DNA from: Musa acuminata AAA Group
Lineage: Eukaryota; Streptophyta; Magnoliopsida; Zingiberales; Musaceae
Assembly (NCBI RefSeq): GCF_036884655.1
Contig: NC_088359.1
Span: 14,489,501-14,553,500 of the forward strand
Reading direction: 5' to 3'
Length of the DNA: 64,000 nucleotides
The notes beneath the pieces are model-generated. The model was given only the letters and a program-made list of their open reading frames with translations, had not been told where the DNA came from and did no database searches. Made by a program: the position numbers and the translations under genes. Shown here one piece after another: positions 34,421-47,400 of this stretch; position 1 is the stretch's first letter; every line of letters begins with the position of its first letter.

Positions 34421-36435
34421 GGATATGTGCCTACTTAAGAAGATTTCGCTCGATTGAGAGGTCTTGCGGAAGAAGGAGCTTATTGCCGTCGTGCAGGAAT
34501 CCCATGTTCACGCCCTATGCGTCCCGGGGACACTGAATGATAAGTTATCTAGAAAAGGAGAAGGGTCTCCCTATTTTGGATTTCCGGAACCTTGTGTGCA
34601 TACTTTTTTCAAAGAAAGAAGAGGGGATTCGAAATCTTCATTGCGGATGGGAGGCATCTTGAAATGAGCCACCGGTTGAGTGAAAAAAGGATTGGATATA
34701 AGATTTAGATGCGGAAGCTATGTTTCAGTTATTCGGAGATTTGTCAGTCTGTGTGATCGGGGATGCTGGTGTGGAGAACCCGACAGATTGGATAGAGGCC
34801 ACGACATTTGAGTTTCAGAATGGGTCTGCTTATACTGGTATGATTGCGACCGTCGAACTGTTGTTGTTGTAAGAGTATTATGGTTCTGTAGTAAGTTCCA
34901 GTTCCCGAAAATGGGTATTCTTCTTCATATATAGTTCTTACCTCGGTCGAGTTAGAAGAGAAGAGCTTGCCGATCTAGTTTCTCCAGATATGCCTTTGCT
35001 CCGAGTATTAGATGAGTCTTTCTTTCCTTTGTTAGCTTTGAGGTGATGAGTCGGCCAATAAGAGTAATGAGTCTGACACCCCAAGGCCTTAGTGGCGAGG
35101 AGAAAAAGTTCTTGTGCGAAAGGCCAGATGAAGGTTCAATCCCAAAAACGAGCTCAACCCGCTATGGAAGAGACTGTTTCAGTCAATTTTGGTACAGCAA
35201 AGTTATGTCAAGGAAGTCAAACTGGATTCCATTCTAGTCTTTCTTACGAACGATGAGAAGACGGAGTTAGTGGCCCTGCTTAGTGAGTTCATCGATGTTG
35301 TGTTGTTAGCAGGCGAAGTCTCTGTCCCTGGTTGTTAGCTGTCGAAGGGGCCGTGGAAGGGTATTGAAAAGTTGGACATCAAAAGCTCGCTTACTCAGAT
35401 ATTTCTTCTAAAAGCGGTCCTGTCCTATTATCTTGATTAGAAAAGTGGGCATAAATCCTTTACTGAGTGCCAGCTTGTTCAGCGGAACCCCACTCTTCTC
35501 AAATAAAAGGGGGGATGAAGTCAGTAAGGGAAAGTTTGATTAGCATGCAAGCAACCTTGCCGAAGTTAAGGTTATGAAACAATTGGATCTATATAGTAGC
35601 AAACCAGCAGCAAAGCGCTTCCTAGAAGCTTAGACGAGGAAGACACACTTTTACACCGAAGTTTACTGATGTAGAGGACTTTAGGAACCTAAGTGTCTAA
35701 CTTGATAAAGCAAGAGTTTTAGGTCTTGGGATGGGATGTTATTACTACTGAACCACTTATATAATAGAAAAGAAGGGTTTGAACGAGATATCCCGGATCG
35801 GGTCTGTGATAGACTAATAGAGTTACAAGAACCTTTTAATGTATCCCTGTTCGCATAGTTTCTACGGTCAACTACACAACCCTGCCGGTGTAAGTCGCTA
35901 CTCTCTTGTCTTTGAAACTCACCCGTCAACTTATTACCTGATTGATGGTATAGCTCCCATGAATACGCTGTCGAACAACCAATACAGTTATTGTTATCAA
36001 GTCCGTGGTGATCAATCGAGACTGGGTTCTGACAGAAGCAGGGTTCGTCTTTCAGTTTCATTGAAAAAGCTATATTATCAAGCCCAGAGGTGAGTCACTT
36101 TATAGAAAGTATAGCTACGTTAGTAAGACTCTATATTATATTACTATACTAGACTGATTCAAGGTATTTAGTTTCATAAAATCATTATGGCGAGTGCGAG
36201 ACACAGAGTCAGTGTATAAAGAGAAAAGAGGTCGACTAGGCTGCCAACAAAGGGCCAAATATACTTCGAACTACCAGCGGCTCCACCTTGTTTACCCGGT
36301 TGCCTATCAGTGAGAACTTCTAGGCGGCGGTAAGGGATCGAATCGAATTCAAGCACAAAGGTTACGGTTTTTCGAACCCGCTACAAGAAAGCTTTATTTT
36401 GGAAGAATCTTGAAATCCAAGAGCATCTTAAATAA

Positions 36436-36840
36436 TTGTTGGCGCAGGAGAGCTACTACTATTTAAGAGTTTCAATTTGCCTCTTTATAGCTTTCTTTCG
36501 TACTTTGTGTTTTTTTGGGCTGGGTTTTTCTTACCAGCTACTTGTATTACCAGCTACTGGAGTTATGGGATGGCAAAAGAGGTGCAGGAGCATAATCAAA
36601 AGTGAGGCTATCTATCCTCTCGAGCATAAGGGTGCCGGTGGTTATGGGTTTGGGTTACTGTTTCCTCCCAATAGTTCTAGACCCGCTGTGCCCACTTGGG
36701 GAATCAGGTACTGCCGGCTGTACCCCGGTCATTGTTTAGTAAAGATTTATACCAAGCAAGCAAAGAAGCAGCAGGAGAAGGAATACAAAGGGGCTGGGAG
36801 TAGAGCCAATAACCAATTGAAGAGTGACAGACTAGAGTAG
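36436..36840 (+). CDS. Hypothetical 134-residue ORF, unrecognised
   Basis: Longest frame in the filler that is not a repeat. It starts MLAQESYYYLRVSICLFIAF with one hydrophobic segment at about residues 9-40, then a mixed region and a Lys/Gln-rich tail (KQAKKQQEKEYK). I recognise no family, promoter or conserved neighbour. In a 6.5-kb stretch one such ORF can arise by chance; mitochondrial genomes also carry many orphan ORFs of this kind. Confidence 0.2.
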   Translation: MLAQESYYYLRVSICLFIAFFRTLCFFGLGFSYQLLVLPATGVMGWQKRCRSIIKSEAIYPLEHKGAGGYGFGLLFPPNSSRPAVPTWGIRYCRLYPGHCLVKIYTKQAKKQQEKEYKGAGSRANNQLKSDRLE

Positions 36841-37690
36841 AAAGACCTAAATCATGCTCTTGCCAGTTGCATAGATTATATATACTCTCGCGACGATTAA
36901 GGAAAATTATGCGCTCTACCTAGGAACAAACATAGGAGTCGTACCGGGTGATATCCAACTCGAAAGCAAGGGGTGCGTCGAGAAGACAGGTAGGTTGGCA
37001 GGTGATAGAGATTCCATTCTTTGAGGAGAGAGTCAGCTGCTAACATAAATTCAAGTGGAGTGATAAAGTATGCAGCAAGCTTAGAAGTATATCTCTTTGT
37101 TGCCGAAAGTGCAAGACCTGTTCAAGTCTCCTGTTGCCGATTCTGAAATCTAAGTTGAGTGCGGTGTGTTGCGGTTCAATGATTCAAGGAATAAGTTCAT
37201 TTACATAGGATCTATACCAAGTGCTCGATAAGAGAGATATTCAATTCAAAGGTAAGCTAAACGCGTTGTTTACTCAATTCTATTATATGTTTATTTACTC
37301 AATTCTATTCTATTTATTTATATGTATATGCTAAGAGGTAGATTATTAACGTTCATAAGGATGAGTTTAGAAGCAAAAGGGAAGCAGTGCCCAGATCAGA
37401 TGAAGCAACAAGTGGTTAAGGTGGTGTTGCTCGAAAGAAGCTCGTTTAGTCTAGTATAGAAAACAGGATAAGAAGATAGATCAGAGGCTTAAAGTAAGCG
37501 ATAAGCGAGATTGGTTGCTTCGAGCATTGCTGTATAGAGAGATTCTTTTGTCGGTGCTGTAGCAACTTAAGTAGATAAAGCAGTTCCTTTTCTTTACCGC
37601 GTGGTTGAACAGAGGTTTCACTATGCTAATGGAAAAATGACCTATTCCGCCCAACAAGTAACGACAAAACTGTACCCGAAAGAAGCAACT

Positions 37691-37714
37691 GCATTAGTTA
37701 GCTTTGGAACAGAA
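37691..37714 (+). repeat. 24-bp dispersed repeat, copy 2
   Basis: Identical over 24 bases to 5360-5383 (core GTTAGCTTTGGAACAGAA), in the same orientation. It links the two filler blocks. Confidence 0.8.
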
Positions 37715-40686
37715 AAAGTATGTTCTTATAAGGAAGCAGTAACGATATCAACAAGCAGAGGAAGAAGCAGTGAGGATATAGGCCCTTATAGTAAAGGTAA
37801 TAATCAAGGTTTAACGGAAAGAAGGATTCATTCTCAATTAACCTAGGCCTACGGGAAAACGTAATCGGATCTGGTCTTGCTCATCTACCTATGTAAACTG
37901 GCAATACAGACTTAGCTGGCAAGTAAGGCTTGGGATGTGCTGGAGCGTACCCATACTACCTATTCGAATACTGAGTGGGAGCCCATTTACCCATAAGATG
38001 CATTCCGATTCTTATTATTGATATTCCATACGCGCTACGTCGTACCCCAATTGAGATTATTATTAGTGGGTGCACTAGACCATACCTGGATTCTCTATTC
38101 CGAGTTTGCTTCTGGTTTGGACTAGTTCCCCATTTCTCCGGATTGACTCTTATACTTATTGGTTTGATTACCTCTTATCTGGTACCCCTCCTTTGACTTG
38201 CTAGCTCGATTCCTGGTTGTGAGTTCGATTCCTTTCTATAAGTAGTTCGAGTCTTGCTGGCAGTAGCACATAATTGGTAGCGCCTAGGACTTTACTTAGA
38301 ATCCTTAGAATAGAGATGGGTACGCCACAACTGCTCTATCGTTCAAGAGACAAAAAGCAATAGACCTTTTTCGATCACGTTACTATAGGAAAATGCTAGG
38401 AATTACTAGAAAATATAATATAAGAGAATGTTTAAACAAGTAGAAAATATCGTATAATAGAATGTTTGATAATATAAGAGAATGCTTGCATACTAGAAAA
38501 TAGAATCAAAGTGGAGCACTCGACCTCTCCTTCTGACTTGACTTCTCCCTCATTATGTTCAAACCTCACTCTGACTTGCCCAACCCTAGTCTTTGTACCT
38601 AAATACTCGATTATACCTTCATTAATAAGAACTCACTACTCGGTTCACTGATCCCCGGGAAATGCGTGTACATCAGGCAGAACCAAAGAAAGCAGTAGAA
38701 GCCTTTCACTACTTACTATCAGATTGAAGCCTGGGCAATGAAATCAGTTGGCCTTCTTGACAGCTGCAGGTGATTCTCTTTCTTCTGTTTCTGACTTTAG
38801 AGTGTCATTCTGTATTTGTTGACTGCCCTACAGCGCTAACGAGCAACATCCGAAATCTCTTCAGCTGTGTTAGGTATCAAGGAAGAGTTTCAAGGTAAGA
38901 AGCAAGATAGGAAGCTAGATCCGGGTCAGAGGTAAGATCAGGATCGGGTAAAGGCTGTGAAGCTTGAGTTCGCCATGAAGAAAGTTCTGTTACAACTAAG
39001 CTTGGTCGGGTAAAACTAACTGCTCCGCTTGTCCATTAGTACATACTTGTCTGCTTGTCGACTTCGCCCTGTAACTTGCCCGTATATTAAAGCTACTTGA
39101 GCTACTCGCTATGTGTTTGTGGATAAGAATTCCGTTAATTGTAGCCTGAGTTAGATGAGAAAAGAAATGGAGTTAGATTAGCCTGAGGAGCGGTAGAGTT
39201 AGCAGCTTGGGCAGGGTTCAATTCATTTCATCTGGGCCCTTACTTATTAAGGCAGCTTGTGTCTTTCGAATGCAAGGGAAGAGTGAGCGGGGCAAGGATT
39301 GGATTGTAGACTGCATGACAGGATTCCTCTTCTTCCACTGAGTGCTCGGGGGATAGAAAGGGTGTTGTCGGCAAGCGTGACGAGAGGGCAGAGTTCCTTT
39401 GTGAAATGGCAGATAGACACTTGTCTACGAAATCGGGTACAAGGGTCAATGAATAGGTTTTCCCTCAATGTAGGGATATAAGGTGTTGCTACCAAGTCTG
39501 AGTAAGTTCCGGCTTGTTTCGGGTTTCTCCCTTTTAGTCAATTAGTAAAGCAGAGTGATCGGGGACTTTTCCTTCTTCGTTAGCGTCTGAGACGGATCCG
39601 GGCTAGCCAGGGTTACCTCTCAATCAGGAAGCTATTCAAGAGGTTCGCCATCTATGGGCGCTCAAAACACACTATGTTGCGAGAAAACATACTTTCTTTA
39701 GAACATAGTTTGGTAAGTAGAGTATGGTGCACAGCTATGATAGAAAGTGCGATGGGACAGATGACCCCACGGGGGACATCCTAACACCCTCGAATCTTAT
39801 TAGGAAAGAAGTGCTGTTTGCTTGGATGATAGATCATTTAAGTTAGCGAACACAAGCTGGAGAGTCACACGGGGTCTAGTTTGAGGATAGGAAGCTGTCC
39901 TCCTCTATGTAGATTGGAAGTTCCGTTTTGATGTCGACTCCCTTTTCTCGCTCTAAGAGCAGTGAAGTTAATTCGAGTGAAAAGCAGTTAGCTCAGGTAG
40001 CTTTAACTCTGACTCCCACTAAGAGAAGAGGACTCACTTCAAGAGCGAGGTTGTCCCCTCTTCTTGCCCGGGCTTTTCTTTTTTCTTCCTATCTATTGGG
40101 CTCGACTCTATTCCTTCCCGCTGTCTTGGTTAATACTGTGGTAGTGGTATCGGTTCTTTGCTTGGTTGATTGAATATCTCTTTTCTTGCCTCCCGAGAAT
40201 AGCCTTAGTCTTAATCCGCCTTTAGGGAGTGAAGTGAGGGATTCTAACTAGCAGGATGGAATCAACTTCTTCTTGGAAACAAATCCCGTGCAAGGAGGTA
40301 GCTAGCGCTTGCCTTATTTTCCATTCCATTGGGTCTAGCAGGCAAGAGGAGAAGAGATGGGAAAAAGAGCAGCCTATTGCGCGGTAATGGATGAAAGGGA
40401 AGAGGCGTTTAGGACAAAAACACTGGCTTTACTAAAACTACTTGAATAAGCTAGCCAATAAGATCCAATTGCTCTTGTTGAACCAGCTACTAATAATAAA
40501 GTGCTTTGTTTAGCCAAATATGGGCGCGGGTTGTGATAGAATGGATGTCGAGCATGTCATTTGATTGATAGATGCGAAGAAGTCACGAATATAACTAGAA
40601 CTCCGAGTAAACACTGGCCGATCTCAAGCTGTATTAGAAGGCAAACCAACCCACATTACTGACTAACGAAGGAAACTATGACGAAT

Positions 40687-40760
40687 TATACCTTGACTGA
40701 CCCCTGAGCGTAAAGTCATTGTGTATACCTTGACTGACCCCTTAACGTAAAGTCATTGTG
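40687..40760. repeat. 37-bp tandem duplication
   Basis: Two units starting at 40687 and 40724, each beginning TATACCTTGACTGACCCC and ending CGTAAAGTCATTGTG, with small changes between. Confidence 0.88.
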
Positions 40761-40963
40761 CAACATCGACATAGGAAAAGAAGGGGTGAGGGACGGAAGC
40801 AAGGTAGTGCTAACTCTACATCCGCGGCAATTTCGACTGTTTCCGGAGAGCATCAAATCCACCGCTTTCATTTGCTTTGATCCTATTACAGGCGAAAAGG
40901 GGAAGGTCCAATCGATCACACGCCCGGCACAAGAGAAGGAAGGGCAAGTGAAGAGGTCGCAAA

Positions 40964-42180
40964 TGTTAGGATCGGAGCGGCACTAAGAGGGGGGGGGGGG
41001 GTGAATTAGTGCAGCGGATTAAAACTTCGATTTTAACAAAATCTTTCGTACGATAAGAACGGAACTTGAAAAGTTTAACTTGAAAGCGTATTCTTAAAAT
41101 TGCACAGCAAGGGTAATAAGGAACTAAAGCAGTAAGAAGATTTGCAGTAATGTAAATGACAATAATAAAATGCAAACCAGAGATTACGCCGATTTTTAGA
41201 GTGGTTCGGTCAAATGACCTACTCCACTTGCGATGCCCCTCTTCGATGAGGCTCCCACCTTCCACTAGCAAATCTCTTGAAATGGAAGGGTAAACACCCC
41301 TCTTACAACCTTTTACAAGCAGCTCAACCTCTTACAAATTTTCAATAAGAAAGGAGGAGGAGAACTCTCTAGCAAATTGAAAACAAGACTTGCTAAGACT
41401 TTCTAAGACTTTTCTCTCAATCAAAATGCTTCTCAAAAGTTGTAACCTCAGTTGAGATTTGAGGGGTATTTATAGGCCTCAAGAGGATTCAAATTTTGGG
41501 CTCCAAAATTTGAATTCTCTTAGGGTTCCCGGTGCTGGAGGTGCCACCGCCCAGCCAGGCGGTGCCACCGCCCAGCGCTCGGGTGCTGGACGGTGCAACC
41601 GCCCAGCCAAGGAGGTGTCACCGCCCAGCTCTCGGGTGCTGGGCGGTGCCACCGCCTAGCACTCCGATTTCACTGGTTTGGCTTAATTTAAGCCCAAACC
41701 ATATCTGACTTTGGGCCCAGTTGGCCCCTAACCAGGATATAGGATTATCTCTTAATCCTAATCCTAATTACAAGTGAACTACATAACAAAAACACATCCT
41801 AAGCAAGCTTTCAACCGCGAACGTCGAGTCTTGTTTCGGCGAGCTTTCCGACGAGCTTCTTCCGACGGACACCCATCAAGCTCCCGATCTTGTGATGACT
41901 TTAACGAGTAGCCGAGCCTTCTCGGTGATCTCCGTGAACCTCCGACGATCTCTTCGGCGAACTTCCGAAAATTCCGATAGGTTCCCGATTTCTTCTCGGT
42001 TGGTTCCGGCAGCATCTCCGACGATTCTTCGGACTCTTAAACGTCTATCGATCTTGACTCCGGTATTCTTGCTTTGTGTTTTCTGGTTATCGTAGTTAAT
42101 CCTGCACACTTAACTCAATAATATGGATTAGATCAATTAACCCATCAATTGATTTCATCATCAAAATCCGAGATTCAACA
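40964..42180 (-). repeat. 3' LTR of element F
   Basis: 1217 bp, TGTTAGG to TTCAACA on the plus strand. The TATA-like TATAAATA (minus strand) is at 41467-41474. GGTGNCACC-type repeats are at about 41533-41662. Followed inside by the polypurine tract. Confidence 0.92.
41533..41662. repeat. GGTGNCACCGCC repeats in the U3 of the 3' LTR of F
   Basis: At least five copies of GGTG(C/T)CACCGCC or GGTGCAACCGCC spaced about 15-35 bases apart. They lie about 60-190 bases upstream of the TATA box in element orientation. The 5' LTR has one more unit. The core GGTGNCACC is itself an inverted repeat. Confidence 0.85.
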
Positions 42181-42196
42181 ATCTCCCCCCTTTTGA
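42181..42196 (-). other. Polypurine tract of element F
   Basis: Minus strand AAAAGGGGGGAGAT, directly against the 3' LTR; primer for plus-strand DNA synthesis. Confidence 0.85.
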
Positions 42197-42798
42197 TGAT
42201 GACAATCAATTGATGACGGAGTTAAACATAACTCCCCCTATCTATATGCCATATTATGAGAAGATGAAAACACTTGAATTTCATCCATTGAATTCAAGCA
42301 TAAATCGATAAGTTCTAACCGTAGAGCTTATTGTTATTCTCATTAAGCAATAGTAAATGCGAAACTTCGATGAAAATCATAAGTCAAATGATATAGGACA
42401 ATTTTTACTACGATAGGAGATAAAGATTTTCAACATGAATTTCATGATATCAATCTTGTGATATTTTCAAGGATTTGCAAGTCATATAAGACATTCATAT
42501 CACACAAGTTTTTGTAATTCATATTAGTCATGCTATCGTTCTGGTGTAAGTCATCACTTCTCCCCCTTTGTCATCAACAAAAAGAGACAAGCCAGCTAAT
42601 TGATGATCATAGAAAAATGTTTAGCATTTATCAAAGTTCATCATTCAAATTTGCCAGAATAGTTTATCCAAAAGACATCATCATCTATGCAGATTAAGAC
42701 AGTAGTTATCTAAAAGGAAAGATCAGTTATCGTTCAATCGATGACAAACTTGAACTTGTTGTTAAAAGCAAACAGAACAAAATAAAAAGATCATCAAT
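42197..42798. other. 3' untranslated stretch of element F
   Basis: About 600 bp, AT-rich, between the stop of the env-position ORF and the polypurine tract. No ORF, array or RNA is seen. Confidence 0.6.
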
Positions 42799-43893
42799 TT
42801 AATCCTTAGGAGGTAATCCACAGTGCTGATACATGATATCTATTTTTTCATTCATCTGTCGTAGTGTCTTCAAAATTTCAACTTGTTGATTCTGAATTTG
42901 TTCTTGCTGTGATTTGATCTGAGATAGCTCCGCCATAATGATATCTTCAGAGGAGGAAATAGGAGCTGAAGGTGCTGCGCCAAAGGGACTAGGAGGAGGA
43001 GATTCATTTCCCATAAGAATTGGTGTTTCGGGTTGTTCTATTGGTGTAGGAATTGGATCCGTCCTTCTAGGCTGCCTAACCCATATGCCATTGCTAAAAG
43101 TGCACCTAAGTCTTTTCAGCAGGTTTTTATTTATTATGTTATATCGATCATTTTGAATAGATTCTTCATCGGGTGGAATGCAAATGTCATAGGCATGAAG
43201 AATTCTAGTGATTAACCTCCCATATGGCAATATAGTATCTTTAGTCATAATATCCTGCATGTGTTGACGAATTAAGTACCCAAAACAATTATGCTGACCG
43301 GTCATAATCCAATACATGGTTCCTATCTCTATTTGACTTACTTCGTCAAGATGAAATTGTTTGGGGAATATGATGCTTGTGATAATGTGATGAAGAATTT
43401 TAGAGTTGAAAGGCATTAAGTGTTCACAGCTCTTGGGTAAGAAGTCAAGGTTTGGATTTGCAAAAATTGTTTTTACGGCTTCGGCATAGGTTGCTCCTAT
43501 TTTTTTGACGTCCCATTTACCTTTAAAATAGCATCCCCTATCTTTTTCAGTTATGCCAATTTGCTCACAAATGGTGCTGTCAAATATTCTAATGGGTGTT
43601 CCTAGAATGTAAGTGCTTAGGCTATCATTGTCCTCATATAGGTTGGCATAGAATAATCTCACTAACCGTGGATAGATTGGTTCCTCTATTTGTAGTAGAG
43701 GTAGAGCTTCTAGGTGTGCAAACCACCTAATGGGATCTAAGTCCTCTAGTTCATCCAAATCAACGTATTTTCCCTTATGGACGAATCGTGTTTCAAATTT
43801 TGGAAAGCTAAGGGCTACCTCTTTTGATCTAAAAAGGTCATGGTTATATGAATCTCCTTCAATCCTTATTCCTTTTGATCTCTTAGGAGCCAT
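42799..43893 (-). CDS. Extra ORF in env position of element F, 364 residues
   Basis: Intact 364-residue ORF on the same strand as gag-pol, about 510 bases after the pol end. It starts MAPKRSKGIRIEGDSYNHD. The region around residues 55-250 (DPIRWFAHLEALPLL, LVRLFYANLYED, CEQIGITEKDRGCYFKG, LMPFNSKILHHIITSIIFPK) resembles a plant transposon-associated domain (PF20167-like). Then come a proline-rich linker and a C-terminal Gln-rich coiled coil (QIKSQQEQIQNQQVEILKTL). I see no signal peptide or clear membrane anchor, so an envelope role is doubtful. It has no stop while gag-pol has three, though its shorter length makes this weak evidence for selection. Confidence 0.75.
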   Translation of the reverse strand: MAPKRSKGIRIEGDSYNHDLFRSKEVALSFPKFETRFVHKGKYVDLDELEDLDPIRWFAHLEALPLLQIEEPIYPRLVRLFYANLYEDNDSLSTYILGTPIRIFDSTICEQIGITEKDRGCYFKGKWDVKKIGATYAEAVKTIFANPNLDFLPKSCEHLMPFNSKILHHIITSIIFPKQFHLDEVSQIEIGTMYWIMTGQHNCFGYLIRQHMQDIMTKDTILPYGRLITRILHAYDICIPPDEESIQNDRYNIINKNLLKRLRCTFSNGIWVRQPRRTDPIPTPIEQPETPILMGNESPPPSPFGAAPSAPISSSEDIIMAELSQIKSQQEQIQNQQVEILKTLRQMNEKIDIMYQHCGLPPKD

Positions 43894-44404
43894 GTTCTAG
43901 ACAAGATGATGATGAAATTGTGAAAAATAAGCAAGAGAAAGAGAAAAGAAAAGAGAGATTTCAAGTGTTACCTTGTGGAGATTATGTTGAGAGATGGAAA
44001 GCTTGGACCACCAAGAATCCTTCTCCAATGTTTCTAAGAGTTAGAATGAGGGTTAGAGGGAATGGGAGAGGGTTTTTGAGAGGTTTTTCTTCGGGTTGGG
44101 GGTGGTGTCACCGCCGGCCCTAACTCCTCGGGTTAAAAGGGTTACTCGGTCGGTGTCACCGCCAAACCGGTCGGTGTCACCGCCTGGCGCCCGAGCGCCA
44201 GGCGGTGCAACCGCCGAATCTGGCGGTGCCACCGCTGGCATCACGCGGAGGAAAGAAAAAAAAATTTTCTTCCTTCCTTTTGTTTAGCTTCTTCCCTCAA
44301 GATCATAAGTTATACTTTAATGGATCATTTTGAATTGAAGAAGAAGGAAGAATTCAAATTCATAATCGAAGGGAAAAGAACGAGTCCTTTTTGTGAAGTT
44401 CATT
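43894..44404. other. Spacer between pol and the env-position ORF of F
   Basis: Non-coding in element orientation. It contains a second cluster of GGTGTCACCGCC-type repeats at about 44101-44235, the same words as in the U3 of the LTRs. No TATA-like sequence is obvious between the cluster and the ORF start. Confidence 0.7.
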
Positions 44405-47400
44405 TTAGGGACAATTTAGCATGCCTAATTCCCATCGGATGAATTCAAATTGGTCTTCATTCAAAGCTTTTGTAAATATATCTGCTAATTGATGCTTTGT
44501 GTCAATGAATTCTAGAACTACATCATTGTTAAGGACATGATCGCGTATGAAATGATGCCTAACGTCGATGTGCTTAGTTCTAGAGTGCTGAATTGGATTT
44601 TTAGTAAGGCATATGGCACTAGTATTATCGCATTTTATGGGAATATTTTCAAAGTGAATTCCATAGTCTTCTAATGTATTTTTCATCCAAATTACTTGTG
44701 CACAACATGCACTTGCAGCAATGTATTCGGCTTCCGCCGTAGATAGTGAAATTGAATTTTGTTTCTTGGAAGTTCAAGAAACAAGTGCATGTCCTAAAAA
44801 TTGGCATGTTCCGGATGTACTTTTTCTATCTATCCTGCATCCGCCAAAATCGGCATATGCATAAGCTATTAGATCGAATTTTTCAGATTTTGGATACCAC
44901 AATCCTAAATTTGGAGTTCCTTTAAGATACCTAAATATTCTTTTAACACTCTTAAGATGAGATAATTTAGGATTAGATTGAAACCTAGCGCAAAGTCCTA
45001 CACTAAACATAATATCCGGTCTAGTCACGATGAGGTAGAGTAGACTACCTATCATTCCCCTATATGTTTTTTGATCGAAATTTTCACCACTTTCATCCAT
45101 ATCTAACTTAGTCGCAGTACTCATAGGGGTGTTTATTGCTTTTGAATTATCCATGTTAAATCGTTTTAACAATTCTAATGTATATTTAGATTGGTTAAGA
45201 AATATACCATCACTAAGTTGTTTGATTTGTAATCCCAAAAAGAAGGTTAATTCACCCATTAAACTCATTTCAAATTCAAGACTCATACATTTGGCAAATG
45301 ATTCACATAGTGATTCATCCGAAGAGCCAAAAATAATATCGTCAACATAAATTTGCACAATAAGAAAATTATTTTCAAAATGTTTAATAAACAATGTAGT
45401 ATCAACCTTGCCTTTAGTAAAATTATTTAAAATAAGAAAGGAACTAAGCCTTTCATACCAAGCTCTAGGAGCTTGTTTCAAGCCATAGAGGGCCTTAGTC
45501 AATTTGAATACATGATTAGGAAGAAGAGAATTTTCAAATCCGGGAGGTTGTTCGACATATACTTCTTCGGAAATAAAACCATTCAAGAAAGCACTTTTAA
45601 CATCCATTTGAAATAGTTTAAAATTATTACTACTAGCATAGGCAAGGAGCATCCTTATGGCTTCTAATCGAGCCACGGGAGCGAAGGTTTCTTCGTAATC
45701 GATACCTTCTTCTTGGTTGAAACCTTTGGCCACTAATCTAGCCTTGTTTCTAACCACGATACCATTTTCGTCTTGCTTGTTTCTAAAGACCCACTTAGTA
45801 CCTATGACTAAGTGGTCACTTGGTCTAGGAATAAACTTCCATACCTCATTCCTCTCAAATTCTCCTTGCATTGCAATGACCCAAAAATCATCTTTTAAGG
45901 CTTCGTCAATGCATTTAGGTTCAATTTGAGAAAGGAAAGCGGCGTTAGCACAAAAATTCTTGAAAGAAGAACGAGTTTGAACCCCTTTTGTTGTATCTCC
46001 TATAATTAGCTCTTTTGGATGAGCATCTACATACTTCCATTCTTTGGGTAAAGAAATTTCGGAAGAAAATGCATTCAAATGGCTATTTTGAGGAGGGGGT
46101 TCGTTTAAATTCAAATTATCAAAACCAAGATCATCATCAAAATTATTTTTCTTTAAATCAGAAATTTCATTAAAAACTACATGAATAGACTCTTCTATTA
46201 CTAAGGTCTTTTTGTTAAAGACACGAAAGACCTTAGAAACGGAGGAGTAACCAAGAAAAATGCCTTCATCGGATTTAGCATCAAATTTACCTAGGGCATC
46301 CTTTTCATTTAAAATGAAGCATTTACAACCGAAAACTTTAAAATAAGAAATATTTGGTTTTTTGTTATTCCATAATTCATAGGGAGTTTTTGATAGAGAT
46401 TGTCTTATTAGGACCCTATTCATGATGTAACAAGCCGTATTTACGGCTTCGGCCCAAAAATATTTGGGTAAACTATGTTCATTTAACATAGTTCTTGCCA
46501 TCTCTTGTAGGTTTCTATTTTTCCTTTCAACTACTCCATTTTGTTGAGGATTTCTTGGAGTTGAGAAGTTATGATTGTACCCATTTACTTCGCAAAAATT
46601 TTGAAAGTCACGATTTTGGAATTCACCACCGTGATCACTCCGAATTGATGAAATCATGAAGCCTTTTTCGTTTTGAGTGAGTTTACAAAACTTAGAGAAA
46701 CACTTGAAGCAATCACTTTTGTGAGCTAAGAAATAGGTCCAAGTGTATCTAGAGTAGTCATCCACAATCACAAAAGCATATTTGCTTCCACCTAGACTTG
46801 TTGTATCAATTGGTCCAAATAAGTCCAAATGGATCAATTGTAATGGTCTAGTGGTGCTAATTTGATTTTTTGGTTTGAAGCTTGTTTTTATTTGTTTGCC
46901 TAGTTGACATGCATCGCATACTTTGTCCTTAATAAACTTTATATTTGGAATTCCTCGTACTAATTCTTGAGATGAGATCTTAGATATTGTTTTCATGCTT
47001 GCATGGCCTAATCTCCTATGCCAAAGCCAAGCATCATCATTTACGACGGAGAAACACATTTCATTACTTAGTTCATCAAGATTGATGGTATAGACATTAT
47101 TTTGTTTTAAAACAATCATAGTCATGTTATGATTTGATTTTTCAATAATGCACATATTTGATTCAAATCTAACGATATAACCTTTATCGCATAGTTGACT
47201 AATACTCAAGAGATTATGTTTCAATCCATCAACTAGTAAGACATCATCAATGGAAAAATTAAATTTGTTACCAATAGTTCCCTTGCCAATGATTTTGCCT
47301 TTGTTGTTGTCTCCGAAGGTAACGTACCCTTCTTCTTTGCTAGTGAGCATAGAGAAATGAGATGGATCTCTAGTCATATGTCTTGAGCATCCACTATCGA

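Larger units (their letters stand above)
24319..34425 (+). mobile_element. Ty3/gypsy element D, Tat lineage, with target-site duplication
   Basis: Complete 10.1-kb element (24324-34420) flanked by a perfect GGATA duplication (24319-24323, 34421-34425). LTRs are 606 and 609 bp and differ at about 13 positions (near 2 percent) plus the length of a C-run. Order: LTR, gag, protease-RT-RNase H-second RNase H-integrase, an antisense spliced gene, a 64-bp tandem array, LTR. The second RNase H domain, the long 3' region with an antisense gene and the 3' tandem array are hallmarks of the Tat lineage. It is much more GC-rich than the surrounding filler. Seven in-frame stops make it non-coding for its own enzymes. 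Confidence 0.95.
34421..40963. other. Filler between elements D and F
   Basis: 6.5 kb with no recognised gene. It contains a 24-base exact match to the left filler (37691-37714 versus 5360-5383), a 37-bp tandem duplication at 40687-40760, and unrecognised ORFs of 134 (36436) and 126 codons (35681-36061, minus). Short LTR-like or gypsy-like words can be imagined near 35230-35340 but are too weak to call. Texture matches the left filler. Confidence 0.5.

Noticed and set aside
34660..35340. Possible decayed gypsy pol fragment (phrases such as LLSEFIDVV)
   Set aside because: Only isolated words with no ordered domain motifs.
38200..38300. tRNA-like phrases such as GAGTTCGATTCC
   Set aside because: No cloverleaf arms or anticodon loop could be paired; random T-loop-like words are expected.
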